Source of the DNA: an uncultured bacterium
Lineage (GTDB): Bacteria; Bacillota; Clostridia; Oscillospirales; Oscillospiraceae
Length of the DNA: 64,000 nucleotides
Direction of reading: 5' to 3'
Assembly: GCA_947383145.1 (NCBI GenBank)
Contig: CANDCH010000001.1
Span: 62,001-126,000, forward strand
Shown here: one piece after another, positions 42,319 through 51,706 of the stretch
Position numbering within the stretch: the first letter of the stretch is position 1
Layout: each line of letters begins with the position of its first letter
Notes under the pieces: generated by a model
What the model was told of the DNA's origin: nothing
Databases searched by the model: none
What the model saw: the letters and a program-made list of their open reading frames with translations, nothing else
Translations under genes and position numbers: made by a program

Positions 42319-45300
42319 TCAGGGCTGAGCGCCGAGGGTGCGGGCGCCGGTCTGATCGTAGCAGACGTAGATCTGGGAGGTGCCGACGCTGCCATCGGTG
42401 ACGACGGACACGTACAGAGTCTGCACGCCGCCGTGCTGGTTGTTGTCGTAGTTGCCCAGGGAGCCCGCGTAGTTCAGGGTCGCCAGGCTGTTGATGCCGG
42501 GCCAGGTGGGATTGGGATTCAGCACGTTCAGGTTGGTGATGTTGGCGCTGTCAACCCGGCGCAGATCCCGGTCGCCAACCGTGCGGCTGGTGCCGTCGGT
42601 CAGGAACATCTCGAAGGTGCCGGTCTGGGCGTTCATGGTGGAGGCGGTGTAGATGTTGTAGGTCCAGTCCACATTCGCCAGCTCCACGGAGTAGATGGGC
42701 TTGCCGTCCACGGCGGTGCGGCCGGTGGCCTTCAGGCGGTAGAAGCGGTCGTGGCTGTTGTGGTTGACCTCGTAGGCGTCGTCATTGTTGCCGCCGTCCA
42801 CGTCGATCATACCCTTGACCCAGACGCTCTCGGCCACGCCCTTGTCGTACATGGTGAACTGAGTGGCGTCGTTGCCGGCGTCAACCAGAGTACGGGTGGC
42901 GTTGCCCACGTACCGCAGGGTGCTGCTGGTGTCGCGGTCGATGGCGGTGGAGGGCAGGATGATCACGTCAGCCTGACGGGACAGGACCCGGTTCTGAGCG
43001 TACACGAAGGGGCTGTGGGTCAGGTAGGTCATGTCGCGCAGGTAGGTGGAGCCCAGGATGCCAGGCTGGCCGGAATCACCAGCAGTCTGGTCCAGGTTGA
43101 TGGTCACCTTGGTGCTGGTGCCCAGCAGCTCCTTGATGCCGTTGAACACCTGGGGCTTGAGGCTGTCGGTGCCGAAGCCGGACACCACGATGAACTTGGT
43201 CTGCTCGGTGAAGTACAGTTCCTGCGCCTCGGCGGTGTTGCTCAGCTTCATCTCGCCCGCGTAGGTGGCGCCCAGGGCCACGTCGCGCTCACCGATGGTG
43301 ATCACGTCGTCGGCGCCGGTGTCACCGTCCTCGCCGGCGCGGATGCCGTCGAAGTCAACCTCGGGCTCGTTGTCGTTGTTCTGGGGGCCCTTGCCGGCGG
43401 CCCAGGTAGCCTCGGCCTGGTTGTCGCCGGTGGCGACGCCGATGTTGTCCAGGGCCTGGAAGGTCCAGTCAACAGTCTGGCCGTTCACCACGAAGCCGCG
43501 GTACACGCCGGAGCCCAGGCCGTTGATGAAGTTGGTGCCGTCGTCGCCGCCGGGAACGATACTGCTGTTGCCGTAGGTGTCGCGGAAGGGCACGCCCAGA
43601 TGGTCGGTGCCGTTGATGGCCAGGGTATCAGTGGCGACGTCGTGGTTGTTCAGCTCGCGGGTCAGGCGGGACACGCGCACGGTGTCAACAGTGCCGTCCA
43701 GCTTCACGCCGGTGAGGTAGTACTCGAAGGTGGAGGAGCTGGTGACGGTCTGGTAATCCATGTACGTGCCGTACAGGAAGGTGCTGCCGTACACGCGCTC
43801 AGCGCCCAGGTACTTGCCGCCGTCGGTCAGGTAGAAGCGGTAGGTGCCGTTGGCGTAGAAGTCCTCGGCCTTGGTCGCGGCCTGGGGAATGGTGCCCTCA
43901 ACCACGCTCTCATACAGGATGGAGCGGTCCAGCACGGTGCCGTCCTGGAGAACCACCTTGCCGGTGTCGGGGTTGTAGGAAACCACGGTGCCTTCCTTGG
44001 TGTTGGTCACGGGGTGCAGCTTGTACCAGGCGTTCTCGTAGGTGACGTAGTCGTTGGCCTTCTGGTTCTTGTAGCCGTCAGCCACGTCGTCGTCGGCCAC
44101 GATGGAGCTGTAGGGCAGCAGGGCGGTGGCAGAATCAGAGGTGCCGTTGATGCGCACGCCGATCTCATACTGGCCCAGGGTGGTGGTGCTGCCGGGGACC
44201 AGCTGGCCCTGCTCGATGGTGGCGGCGTTGGGAGTGGTGGTCGCGTTCAGGATGTTGAGGTCCTCGTCGATGAACTCCTCAGGGTCGTTGCCGAAGAGGG
44301 CCTCCAGCACGGTGACGGTCTTGATGGCGTTCACGTTGTCCACGCCGGTGATCTCAGAGGCCTGGATGTTCAGGGCGATGACCACGTCCAGCTCCTTGTT
44401 GTCGCTGTTGGAGATCATCAGGTACAGGTTCTCGGTGAAATCGGCGGCGGGATGGGCGGTGGCCTCATCGGGGGACAGCTTGGTTACAACGTTGACCTTA
44501 GTGTCGCCAGACTGCACGTTGGTGTGGTCGTCAACAGGCAGGAAGCGGTCGAAGAACAGGTTCTGCTCCACCTCGGTGTTGGCGTTCACCACGAAGCCGG
44601 CGGCGGCGGCCAGGGAGTACAGGTTATTGTTGCCCGGAGTGGCAGGGCCACGATAGACATCCATGGCGTTGGTGTCGGTGGGAGTGGTGACCTTCACCAC
44701 GTCGGTGTTGGTGGCGCGGTCAAAGTAGGCGTAGGTGTGCAGGTTGTTGTTCTGCTTGCTGTTGCGCCAGTCCAGGGACACGTTCTGGCCGAAGTAGGCG
44801 GGCTTCAGCTCGGTGTTGCGGCCGTCGAACCAGATCTCCACCTTGTGGGCGAACAGGTCCAGGCCGGTCTTGGCGTCAAAGGTGGCGATGGCGTTGGCCT
44901 GACGCTCACCAGCCTCGGCGTTGGCGGCGTTGGCGGCGGCGGCATCATAGGCCTCGCCGTACAGGTTCTCAACGCCGTAGGCGTACACGGGATCGGGGTT
45001 GACCAGGGAGAAGCTCATCCGGGTGACGGACTCGCCGGTCTCCTGGTTGCCCACCACGATGCCGGTGTCATTGGTCAGGCCGAAGGCCTTCCAGCCCAGG
45101 GTGGGGTTGTGCTCGGCCTGGTAGCCAGCGCCGGTGACGGGCACGCCCACATAGGGGTTGTAGCTGCTGCCGTTGAAGGTCACGGTGGGCACCCGGGCGG
45201 CGACGTTGAAGGTCAGGGAGGCGATCACGTCGCGGCGGGCGGCCAGATGCAGGGTGCCGCCGTACTGGGTGGTGTTCACATCCCGCAGGATGCCCAGCTG

Positions 45301-45819
45301 CTGGGCCTGGGTGGACACGTTGGTCTGCCAGGTGGAGCCGACGAACTCGCCGTTCTTGCCGTAGCCGACGGCCCGCAGCAGCATGGTCAGGGCCTCATAG
45401 CCGGTGACGTTGCCGGTGGGGTCGAACACGGTGTTGGCGGGGTCGCGGCCCTTGACCAGACCCATGTTCCAGCAGTAGCCCACGTAGCCGGCGTACCACT
45501 TGTCGGCGGTCACGTCCTTGAACGGGGAGTAGTTGGAATACAGACCGGCCTTGGCGTCGGTCACGTCGCCGCTCACCAGGCGGTAGATGACGGCGGCCAT
45601 CTCAGCGCGGGTGATGTTGGCGGCGGGCTTGAAGTTGCCGTTGTCTCCGCTGAACACCCGCATGCCGGAGAGGACGTCCACGGCCTCAGCGAACTCGGGG
45701 GTGATCCCGGTGCTGTCCGCGAAATCCTCAGCGGTGCTGGTGGCGTTGGCGGTGATCATCAGGGACATGGCCATGATCATCGCCAGCATCAGCGCGAGAA
45801 ACTTCTTCAAATTTCTCAT
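42319..45819 (-). CDS. Large S-layer protein with N-terminal SLH domains
   Basis: 1166 residues. The signal peptide (MRNLKKFLALMLAMIMAMSL, cleavage near ANA-TS) is followed by two SLH repeats (about 32-85, FKPAANITRAEMAAVIYRLV; about 96-150, FDPTGNVTGYEALTMLLRAV) and a third partial one. These bind secondary wall polymers. The remaining 950 residues are Asn/Thr/Asp-rich, beta-type and almost free of cysteine, as expected for a self-assembling surface array. The ribosome site AATAAGGAGGAAAC is strong. Codon choice is narrow (GCC, GTG, CTG), which suggests high expression. Likely the main S-layer subunit. Confidence 0.88.
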   Translation of the reverse strand: MRNLKKFLALMLAMIMAMSLMITANATSTAEDFADSTGITPEFAEAVDVLSGMRVFSGDNGNFKPAANITRAEMAAVIYRLVSGDVTDAKAGLYSNYSPFKDVTADKWYAGYVGYCWNMGLVKGRDPANTVFDPTGNVTGYEALTMLLRAVGYGKNGEFVGSTWQTNVSTQAQQLGILRDVNTTQYGGTLHLAARRDVIASLTFNVAARVPTVTFNGSSYNPYVGVPVTGAGYQAEHNPTLGWKAFGLTNDTGIVVGNQETGESVTRMSFSLVNPDPVYAYGVENLYGEAYDAAAANAANAEAGERQANAIATFDAKTGLDLFAHKVEIWFDGRNTELKPAYFGQNVSLDWRNSKQNNNLHTYAYFDRATNTDVVKVTTPTDTNAMDVYRGPATPGNNNLYSLAAAAGFVVNANTEVEQNLFFDRFLPVDDHTNVQSGDTKVNVVTKLSPDEATAHPAADFTENLYLMISNSDNKELDVVIALNIQASEITGVDNVNAIKTVTVLEALFGNDPEEFIDEDLNILNATTTPNAATIEQGQLVPGSTTTLGQYEIGVRINGTSDSATALLPYSSIVADDDVADGYKNQKANDYVTYENAWYKLHPVTNTKEGTVVSYNPDTGKVVLQDGTVLDRSILYESVVEGTIPQAATKAEDFYANGTYRFYLTDGGKYLGAERVYGSTFLYGTYMDYQTVTSSSTFEYYLTGVKLDGTVDTVRVSRLTRELNNHDVATDTLAINGTDHLGVPFRDTYGNSSIVPGGDDGTNFINGLGSGVYRGFVVNGQTVDWTFQALDNIGVATGDNQAEATWAAGKGPQNNDNEPEVDFDGIRAGEDGDTGADDVITIGERDVALGATYAGEMKLSNTAEAQELYFTEQTKFIVVSGFGTDSLKPQVFNGIKELLGTSTKVTINLDQTAGDSGQPGILGSTYLRDMTYLTHSPFVYAQNRVLSRQADVIILPSTAIDRDTSSTLRYVGNATRTLVDAGNDATQFTMYDKGVAESVWVKGMIDVDGGNNDDAYEVNHNSHDRFYRLKATGRTAVDGKPIYSVELANVDWTYNIYTASTMNAQTGTFEMFLTDGTSRTVGDRDLRRVDSANITNLNVLNPNPTWPGINSLATLNYAGSLGNYDNNQHGGVQTLYVSVVTDGSVGTSQIYVCYDQTGARTLGAQP

Positions 45820-45980
45820 TGGATTGTTTCCTCCTTATTTTTTTTGCCATTTTGTTTGGACTCCGGCGGAGCGGCCTAAGGATAGGCCATCCTCTCAAAG
45901 TCTTGAAAAAGGTTCCGAAATTCCCCTGAAACGGCAAAAAGAGAGGAGGCGGAATCCTCTCAATCGGGCCGAAAAAGTGC
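45820..45980 (-). other. S-layer gene leader region
   Basis: Upstream of the S-layer ATG there is an A-rich ribosome region. Only a weak promoter candidate (TTCAAG, 17 bp, TATCCT) was seen around 45880-45910. No coding sequence. Confidence 0.3.
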
Positions 45981-46011
45981 AAAAAGGAGGCGCTCCGTTC
46001 GGAGCGCCTCC
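45981..46011 (-). terminator. Terminator downstream of lepA
   Basis: 12-bp perfect stem (45986-45997 with 46000-46011), 2-nt loop, five T on the minus strand. Confidence 0.85.
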
Positions 46012-46014
46012 CGG

Positions 46015-46182
46015 GGCGGCGTTTTATCCCTCGCCGTCCGCGTCGTCGCAAGCTGCATATCACTCGCTTCCGCCTGCGGCGAAAGCTCGCTCATTCCGCT
46101 GCTCCTCCTTTTCCCGGCAAACCCGCTTCGCTGGGCTTTGCCGGGAGCGCCGCCTGCGGCGGCGTTTTATCCCTCGTCGTCC
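46015..46182 (-). repeat. Direct repeat duplicating the lepA 3' end around a GC-rich insert
   Basis: A 25-bp block occurs at 46015-46039 and 46158-46182 with one mismatch, 143 bp apart. The second copy contains the real lepA end (DDEG stop); the first encodes a look-alike tail (GEG stop) outside the gene. The insert holds a GC hairpin (CCCGGCAAA/TTTGCCGGG, about 46114-46146). It looks like an element insertion with a long target duplication, or a local duplication. Confidence 0.65.
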
Positions 46183-47978
46183 AGTTTCAATACGGCCATA
46201 AAGGCCTCCGTGGGCATCTGCACCGTGCCCAGCGAGCGCATCTTCTTCTTGCCCTCTTTCTGCTTCTCCAGCAGCTTCTTCTTCCGGGTGATGTCGCCGC
46301 CGTAGCACTTGGCCAGCACGTCCTTGCGCAGGGCCTTCAGCGTCTCCCGGGCGATGACCTTGCCGCCGATGGCCGCCTGGATGGGCACCTCGAACATCTG
46401 GCGGGGGATGTTCTCCTTGAGCTTTTCGCAAATGCGCCGGGCCCGCTTATAGGCCTTGTCCCGGTGGGCGATGAAGGACAGCGCGTCCACCTGGTCGCCG
46501 TTGAGCAGCAAATCCACCTTCACCAGGTCCGACGGGCGGTACTCGTCCAGCTCGTAGTCCAGGGAGGCGTAGCCCCGGGTCTTGGCCTTGAGTGTGTCGA
46601 AAAAGTCGTAAATGATCTCATTCAGCGGCATGAGATAGCGGATTTCCACCAAATTCGTGTCCAGGTACTGCATATCCTTGTACTCCCCCCGGCGGTCCTG
46701 GCACAGGGGCATGATGCTGCCCACGTAGTCCGGCGGGCTGATGATGGACACGTTGGCATAGGGCTCCATGGCCTCCTTGATGGAGCCGGGATCGGGGTAG
46801 TTGTGGGGATTGTCCACCCGCACCAGAGTACCGTCCGTTTTTGTCACCTCATAGATAACGGAAGGTAATGTGGTGATGAGGTCCAGGTCAAATTCCCGCT
46901 CCAGCCGCTCCTGGATGATCTCCATGTGGAGCATCCCCAGAAAGCCGCAGCGGAAGCCGAACCCCAGGGCGATGGAGGACTCCGGCTCGAAGGACAGGGA
47001 GGCGTCGTTGAGCTGGAGCTTTTCCAGGGCGTCCCGCAGGTCGGGGTACTTGGAGCCGTCCTCGGTGTACACGCCGCAGTATACCATGGACTGGGCGGGG
47101 CGGTAGCCGGGGAGGGCCTGGGCGGTGGGCCGCTCCGCCCCGGTGATGGTGTCGCCCACCCGGGTGTCCTTCACGGTCTTGATGGAGGCGGTGAACCAGC
47201 CCACCTCCCCGGCGGACAGCTCCTTGGCGCTCTCCATCCCCAGGGGTCGCAGATAGCCGCAGTCCAGCACCGTATATTGGGCCCCGGAGGCCATCAATTT
47301 TACCTGTATCCCCGGACGGAGGGTCCCCTCCATGACGCGGAAATAGACGATAACCCCCAGATAGGGGTCGTACTGGCTGTCGAAGATGAGGGCTTTCAGC
47401 GGCGCGGCGGGGTCGCCGGAGGGGGCGGGGATGTTCTGCACGATGTCCTCCAGCACCGCCGGGATGTTGATGCCCTGCTTGGCGGAAATCTCCGGGGCGT
47501 CCAGAGCGGGCAGGCCGATGATGTCCTCGATCTCATGCTTCACCCGCTGGGGGTCGGCGGCGGGCAGGTCGATCTTGTTCAGCACGGGCCGGATCTCCAG
47601 GTCGTGGTCCAGGGCCAGGTAGGTGTTGGCCAGGGTCTGGGCCTCCACCCCCTGGGCGGCGTCCACCACCAGCACCGCCCCCTCGCAGGCGGCCAGGGAC
47701 CGGCTCACCTCGTAGTTGAAGTCCACATGGCCCGGCGTGTCGATGAGGTTGAGGCAGTAGGTCTGGCCGTCGGCGGCGGCGTAGTCCATGCGGACGGCGC
47801 GGGCCTTGATGGTGATGCCCCGCTCACGCTCCAGGTCCATGTTGTCCAGCAGCTGGGACTCCATCTGCCGCTGCTCCACCGCGCCGCACAGCTCGATCAT
47901 GCGGTCGGACAGGGTGGATTTTCCGTGGTCGATATGGGCGATGATGGAAAAGTTGCGGATTTTGGTTTGATCAGTCAT
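46167..47978 (-). CDS. lepA: Translation elongation factor 4 (LepA)
   Basis: 603 residues, standard length. GTPase motifs [20 protein letters not shown] and NKIDLPAA; domains II, III and V, and the LepA-specific C-terminal domain ending [20 protein letters not shown]. It acts on ribosomes (back-translocation or 30S biogenesis). The last residues lie in a duplicated block (see 46015-46182). Confidence 0.97.
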   Translation of the reverse strand: MTDQTKIRNFSIIAHIDHGKSTLSDRMIELCGAVEQRQMESQLLDNMDLERERGITIKARAVRMDYAAADGQTYCLNLIDTPGHVDFNYEVSRSLAACEGAVLVVDAAQGVEAQTLANTYLALDHDLEIRPVLNKIDLPAADPQRVKHEIEDIIGLPALDAPEISAKQGINIPAVLEDIVQNIPAPSGDPAAPLKALIFDSQYDPYLGVIVYFRVMEGTLRPGIQVKLMASGAQYTVLDCGYLRPLGMESAKELSAGEVGWFTASIKTVKDTRVGDTITGAERPTAQALPGYRPAQSMVYCGVYTEDGSKYPDLRDALEKLQLNDASLSFEPESSIALGFGFRCGFLGMLHMEIIQERLEREFDLDLITTLPSVIYEVTKTDGTLVRVDNPHNYPDPGSIKEAMEPYANVSIISPPDYVGSIMPLCQDRRGEYKDMQYLDTNLVEIRYLMPLNEIIYDFFDTLKAKTRGYASLDYELDEYRPSDLVKVDLLLNGDQVDALSFIAHRDKAYKRARRICEKLKENIPRQMFEVPIQAAIGGKVIARETLKALRKDVLAKCYGGDITRKKKLLEKQKEGKKKMRSLGTVQMPTEAFMAVLKLDDEG

Positions 47979-48032
47979 ATGCGAAAATCCTCCGGGTATT
48001 TTAAGGCAAGTTCATAACGCGGCGTCATGACG

Positions 48033-48737
48033 TCATCGGGTGTTCTCCAGGTGGCTGGCCATCTCGCCGTTGAGCCGCTCGCCGCAGGTGTGCACAATCT
48101 GGAGCAGGGATTGATAGGTCCCCGGATAGGCCGCCTTCATGGCGTCGTTGTCCAGAGGAGGAAACTGGACCCCCTTGCCCGGATTGGCCAGGGCGTCCAC
48201 AAACTCCGCCTCGCTCATGAGCATATCCGCCCGGGGCAGGCCCGCCAGAAACCACTCCTGGGGGATGTTGAAAAAGTCGTCGTTCTCGTTGCCGCTGGCC
48301 CGGTGGAGGTGGCGGAACAGAATGTACACCGTGCCGGACAGGTAATTGGCCGCCGCCCGGATGGCTTTTTTGCTGCCCACCTTGCTGAGCAGGTCGAACA
48401 GCAGGCCCACCGAATTCACCACCAGCTTCTTGGACAGGGTGGCCAGCACCGAGCCCCGCATCACATTGTCCCGCTCGTCGGACACGTCGTACAGGGCGTC
48501 CGCGTCTATGATGGTGGTGCCGTCCCGGCTGAGGGTGCGCCCCAGCAGGAAGTCGGCGGACACGTTGTAAAAGTCGCAGGCCTTCACCACGAACACCAGC
48601 CCCGGCTCCCGGGCCCCGTTTTCGTAGTGGGACAGCAGCGCCTGGGAGATGCCCAGCGTCTTGGCGGCCTGCCGCTGAGAAATGCCCTTCTCCTGCCGCA
48701 GCAGGGAGAGGGTGCGCGCGAAATCCGGATTGGTCAT
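48033..48737 (-). CDS. XRE-family transcriptional regulator with long C-terminal domain
   Basis: 234 residues. HTH at about 5-62 (LLRQEKGISQRQAAKTLGIS, QALLSHYENGAREPG), then a helical domain of about 165 residues (VNSVGLLFDLLSKVGSKKAI). No membrane helix. The C-terminal part is not recognised and may bind a ligand or oligomerise. Ribosome site GGAAAGGGG. A possible promoter lies about 340 bases upstream, leaving a long structured leader. Divergent from pta. Confidence 0.85.
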   Translation of the reverse strand: MTNPDFARTLSLLRQEKGISQRQAAKTLGISQALLSHYENGAREPGLVFVVKACDFYNVSADFLLGRTLSRDGTTIIDADALYDVSDERDNVMRGSVLATLSKKLVVNSVGLLFDLLSKVGSKKAIRAAANYLSGTVYILFRHLHRASGNENDDFFNIPQEWFLAGLPRADMLMSEAEFVDALANPGKGVQFPPLDNDAMKAAYPGTYQSLLQIVHTCGERLNGEMASHLENTR

Positions 48738-49070
48738 CCTGATTGACCCCTTTCCTAGTGTAGCTTTACGGGGAGGGCCCCGTCAGTTGTGAACATTTCG
48801 GAAAGGCTGCGGGACACACGAACACACGGACAAGGGACGCCGCAGCCTGGAACGCGGCGCCCGGTCGGGCCCCTCCGGCGCGGGCCGCCGGAGCCGGACT
48901 GCGCCGGAGCAGACGGCTCCCGGCGCTGGGGTGCATCATGCGGTTGGGGGGGCCGGTACGGCTGCCCCTCAGATATGCCCGCCTGCGCTGTCCCGGTCCG
49001 ATGCGGGCATATGGAATCCCTTCAGCATTTCCTGCGGGGCGCGCCTGCCGGCCGCCGCCCCGAAACACAG
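48738..49070 (-). ncRNA. GC-rich, hairpin-rich leader or small RNA upstream of the XRE gene
   Basis: About 330 nt with no coding sequence. Stems on the minus-strand RNA: ATATGCCCGC/GCGGGCATAT (49003-49012 with 48973-48982, perfect 10 bp, 20-nt loop), GGAGCCG/CGGCTCC near 48890-48920, and GGCTGCGG/CCGCAGCC near 48806-48847. It follows a promoter at 49078-49106. No known RNA family was recognised. It may be only the leader of the XRE mRNA. Confidence 0.4.
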
Positions 49071-49077
49071 TATGTAT

Positions 49078-49106
49078 AGTATAGCGGGCACAATACGTTT
49101 TGTAAA
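49078..49106 (-). promoter_or_regulatory. Promoter reading toward the XRE gene
   Basis: TTTACA (49106-49101), 17 bp, TATACT (49083-49078) on the minus strand. Confidence 0.6.
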
Positions 49107-49173
49107 GAGTTGTTTGCCTCAGAATGTCAACAAATTGATTCGATATTTTTTTGTGATTCTGCCCAGAAACCTC

Positions 49174-49202
49174 TTGAAAAAAACGGCGCAAAATGATAGA
49201 TT
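49174..49202 (+). promoter_or_regulatory. Promoter of pta
   Basis: TTGAAA (49174-49179), 17 bp, TAGATT (49197-49202), about 65 bases before the pta ATG. Confidence 0.55.
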
Positions 49203-49275
49203 AAATAACAGCATCATCAATACCCAGGGCCGGGCGGCGCTCCGCCCCTGTCCCGCTGAATGGAGGCCAGCATTT

Positions 49276-50253
49276 ATGTTTCGACTGATGATTCAAAAGC
49301 TGAAAAAGAACCCCAAGAAGATCGTGTTCACCGAGGGGGAGGACCCCCGCATTCTGGAGGCGTCCGCCCGGCTGCTGTCCGGCACCTTCCTCACCCCCAT
49401 CCTCATCGGCGACCCGGAGCGTATCCACGCCGTGGCGGAGGAGGAGTGCCTCAACATCAAGGACGTGACCATCCTCCAGCCCCACACCTATGACAAGATG
49501 GACGCCATGGTGGACAAAATGGTGGAGCTGCGCAAGGGCAAGATGACCCCGGAGCAGTGCCGGGAGACCCTTCAACAGGGCAACTACTTCGGCACCATGC
49601 TGGTGGCCATGAAGGAGGCCGACTGCCTGCTGGGCGGCGCCACCTACTCCACCGCCGACACCGTGCGCCCCGCCCTCCAGCTCATCAAAACCAAGCCGGG
49701 GAACAAGCTCGTGTCCTCCTGCTTCATTCTGGTGCGGCCCTTCGCCACCGGCGGCAACCAGGTGCTGGCCATGGGCGACTGCGCCATCAACATCGACCCC
49801 ACCGAGGACGACCTGGTGGAGATCACCCAGGAGGTGGTCCAGTGCGCCCGCCGGTTCGGCGCGGACCCCAAAGTTGCTATGCTGAGCTACTCCACCATGG
49901 GCTCGGGCAAGGGCCCCATGGTGGACAAAATGCGCAACGCCTGCAAGAAGCTCCAGGCCATGGACCTGGACTTCCCCGTGGACGGCGAGTTCCAGTTTGA
50001 CGCAGCCGTGTCCCCCACCGTGGGCCACCTGAAGGCCCCCAAGTCCAACGTGGCCGGCCGGGCCAACACCTTCATCTTCCCGGACATCTCCTCGGGCAAC
50101 ATCGGCTACAAAATCGCCCAGCGCATGGGCAACTTCGACGCCTACGGCCCCATCCTGCTGGGCCTCAACGCCCCCATCAACGACCTGTCCCGGGGCTGCA
50201 ACGCCCTGGAGGTCTACTCCATGGCCATCATCACCGCCGCTCTGGCGGATTGA
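49276..50253 (+). CDS. pta: Phosphate acetyltransferase
   Basis: 325 residues, the short Pta form. It converts acetyl-CoA and phosphate to acetyl phosphate in acetate fermentation. Visible: KKIVFTEGEDPRILEASARL, LLGGATYSTADTVRPALQLI, MLSYSTMGSGKGP, and the C-terminal GPILLGLNAPINDLSRGCNA. The ATG at 49276 has GGAGG nine bases upstream; the frame is open further upstream through GC-rich non-coding sequence. No ackA gene is adjacent. Confidence 0.95.
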   Translation: MFRLMIQKLKKNPKKIVFTEGEDPRILEASARLLSGTFLTPILIGDPERIHAVAEEECLNIKDVTILQPHTYDKMDAMVDKMVELRKGKMTPEQCRETLQQGNYFGTMLVAMKEADCLLGGATYSTADTVRPALQLIKTKPGNKLVSSCFILVRPFATGGNQVLAMGDCAINIDPTEDDLVEITQEVVQCARRFGADPKVAMLSYSTMGSGKGPMVDKMRNACKKLQAMDLDFPVDGEFQFDAAVSPTVGHLKAPKSNVAGRANTFIFPDISSGNIGYKIAQRMGNFDAYGPILLGLNAPINDLSRGCNALEVYSMAIITAALAD

Positions 50254-50278
50254 TTCGGAGCAAGCTTCATCTCCCCGT

Positions 50279-50313
50279 AAAACACCCTCTGCCAGCGGCA
50301 GAGGGTGTTTTTT
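50279..50313. terminator. Bidirectional terminator between pta and the arginase-family gene
   Basis: 15-bp perfect stem (50279-50293 with 50297-50311), AGC loop, T-run on both strands. It overlaps the stop codon of the minus-strand gene by a base or two. Confidence 0.9.
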
Positions 50314-51184
50314 ACTTCAATTTTTCTGAGACCATTTTCAGAATGCCCATCAGGGTATTCAAATCCGCTTCGGACGGGTCCAGCGCCGGGTTGTACTCCA
50401 CGCACTCAAAGGAGACCGTCCGCCCGGTGTCCAGCACCGCAGATAAAATCCGCTCCACCTCCGCCGCCGCCAGCCCCCCCGGGATGTTGTAGCCGGTAGC
50501 GGTGAATTCGGACGGGTCCAGCACGTCCACGTCGAAGCTGATGTGGACCCGCTTCCCCGCCAGGGCGGGGAGGATTTCCGCCAAAACCGCCTCCAGCCCC
50601 CGCCTGCGGACCTCCTGGGCGGTGTACAGATGGGCCCCCAGCCGCTCCACAATGCCGTACTCCGGCGGGTCGATGCTCCGGGCCCCGATGATGTGGAGGT
50701 TCTCCCCCAGCAGGTTCACCCGGTTCCGGCCCACGGTGAGGGCGTCGCAGCACAGCCCGCAGGCCGCCGCCAGGTCCATGCCGTGGATGCACCCGCTCTC
50801 GGAGGTCTCCTCCGTGTTGATGTCGGTGTGGGCGTCCACGTAGACCACGGCGACATTCTCCGCCCCGTAGAACTCCCCCAGCGCCGCCAGCGTCCCCATG
50901 GCGCAGGAGTGATCCCCGCCGACCACCACGGGGTACTCTCCCCGCCCCAGGGCGTCCAGCACACCCGCGCGCAGGCGGCGGCACACCTCCATCACCGTGT
51001 CCAGATGCCGCAGGCCCTCCGGCCACCGGGCGCAGGGAGGCAGCTTCTCCATGGGCAGCAGGCGGGCGTCCCCGAAGACGGCGGGCAGGCCCGCCGCCGT
51101 CAGGGCGTCAAAGGCGCCCTCGGTCCCCCGGGTGGGGGAGCCGCAGGACACCGCGGCCTCCACCAGCGCGAACCGGCGCTCCAT
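50312..51184 (-). CDS. Arginase/agmatinase family ureohydrolase
   Basis: 290 residues from the ATG at 51184 with GAAGGAGGAGG upstream. All manganese motifs are present: VVGGDHSCAMG, YVDAHTDINT, and ISFDVDVLDPSEF. The length and NIPGGL segment suit arginase (rocF-like) more than agmatinase. It would hydrolyse arginine or a related guanidino compound to release urea. Located 20 bases after the rpsT terminator, so separately transcribed or read through. Confidence 0.85.
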   Translation of the reverse strand: MERRFALVEAAVSCGSPTRGTEGAFDALTAAGLPAVFGDARLLPMEKLPPCARWPEGLRHLDTVMEVCRRLRAGVLDALGRGEYPVVVGGDHSCAMGTLAALGEFYGAENVAVVYVDAHTDINTEETSESGCIHGMDLAAACGLCCDALTVGRNRVNLLGENLHIIGARSIDPPEYGIVERLGAHLYTAQEVRRRGLEAVLAEILPALAGKRVHISFDVDVLDPSEFTATGYNIPGGLAAAEVERILSAVLDTGRTVSFECVEYNPALDPSEADLNTLMGILKMVSEKLK

Positions 51185-51203
51185 CGCGTCCTCCTCCTTC
51201 ACG

Positions 51204-51231
51204 AAAAAACCGTCTGCCAAGCGGCAGACGG
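51204..51231 (-). terminator. rpsT terminator
   Basis: 9-bp stem (51210-51218 with 51223-51231), AAGC loop, six T on the minus strand, 17 bases after rpsT. Confidence 0.88.
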
Positions 51232-51247
51232 CTCTTTTTGTTTTGGC

Positions 51248-51511
51248 TCAGGCCAGCTTGTTCAGCTTCAGGGTCATGGCGCTCTTCTTGTTGGCCGCGT
51301 TGTTGCTGTGCAGCAGGCCCTTCGCGGCCGCCTGATCCACGGCCTTGACGGCCACCTTATATGCGGCATCGGCCTCGCTGCGGTTGCCGCCGGCCACCGC
51401 GGCCTCAAACTTCTTCAGGTCGGTCTTCAGCGCGGACTTCTGCGCCTTGTTCTGCGCGGCCTTCGTCGCATTGACCAGAACGCGCTTCTTGGCAGACTTA
51501 ATGTTGGGCAA
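51248..51511 (-). CDS. rpsT: Ribosomal protein S20
   Basis: 87 residues. PNIKSAKKRVLVNATKAAQN at the start and LHSNNAANKKSAMTLKLNKL at the end are typical of bS20. The start is TTG at 51511, 7 bases after GGAGGAGGT; an ATG nine codons earlier (51538) lies upstream of the ribosome site and would add unrelated residues. A rare start codon fits the known autoregulation of S20 translation through its weak start. Confidence 0.95.
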   Translation of the reverse strand: MPNIKSAKKRVLVNATKAAQNKAQKSALKTDLKKFEAAVAGGNRSEADAAYKVAVKAVDQAAAKGLLHSNNAANKKSAMTLKLNKLA

Positions 51512-51571
51512 ACCAAACACCTCCTCCGATATGTTCAAGAATCTTTGGGCGGTCTCCCGCCGTAGGTATGT

Positions 51572-51600
51572 ATTTTATCATCAAAGCGAAAAAATTGCAA
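51572..51600 (-). promoter_or_regulatory. Promoter of rpsT
   Basis: TTGCAA (51600-51595), 17 bp, TAAAAT (51577-51572) on the minus strand. Confidence 0.7.
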
Positions 51601-51618
51601 CACCTTTTTTCTTTTTTT

Positions 51619-51647
51619 GTATAGAAACTTTCCGCCCGCAGAAAATA
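51619..51647 (+). promoter_or_regulatory. Possible sporulation (SigF/SigG-type) promoter of gpr
   Basis: GTATA (51619-51623), about 14-15 bp, then GCAGAAAATA (51638-51647), resembling forespore promoters. No sigma-A promoter is visible. gpr is under SigF/SigG control in Bacillus, but this assignment rests on a short match. Confidence 0.35.
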
Positions 51648-51706
51648 GGGGCATACGGCCCCACCGGCCGCAATATCTGGTGCCCTATCCAAAAGGAGGT
51701 TTTATC

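Noticed and set aside
42433-45879. A 1148-residue plus-strand frame opposite the S-layer gene
   Set aside because: It mirrors the S-layer codons, has a Val/Gly/His-rich composition, and no start signal; the minus strand has a signal peptide and SLH domains.
48931-49275. N-terminal extension of Pta
   Set aside because: The Pta ATG at 49276 has a ribosome site and begins the conserved domain; the upstream part lies before the promoter.
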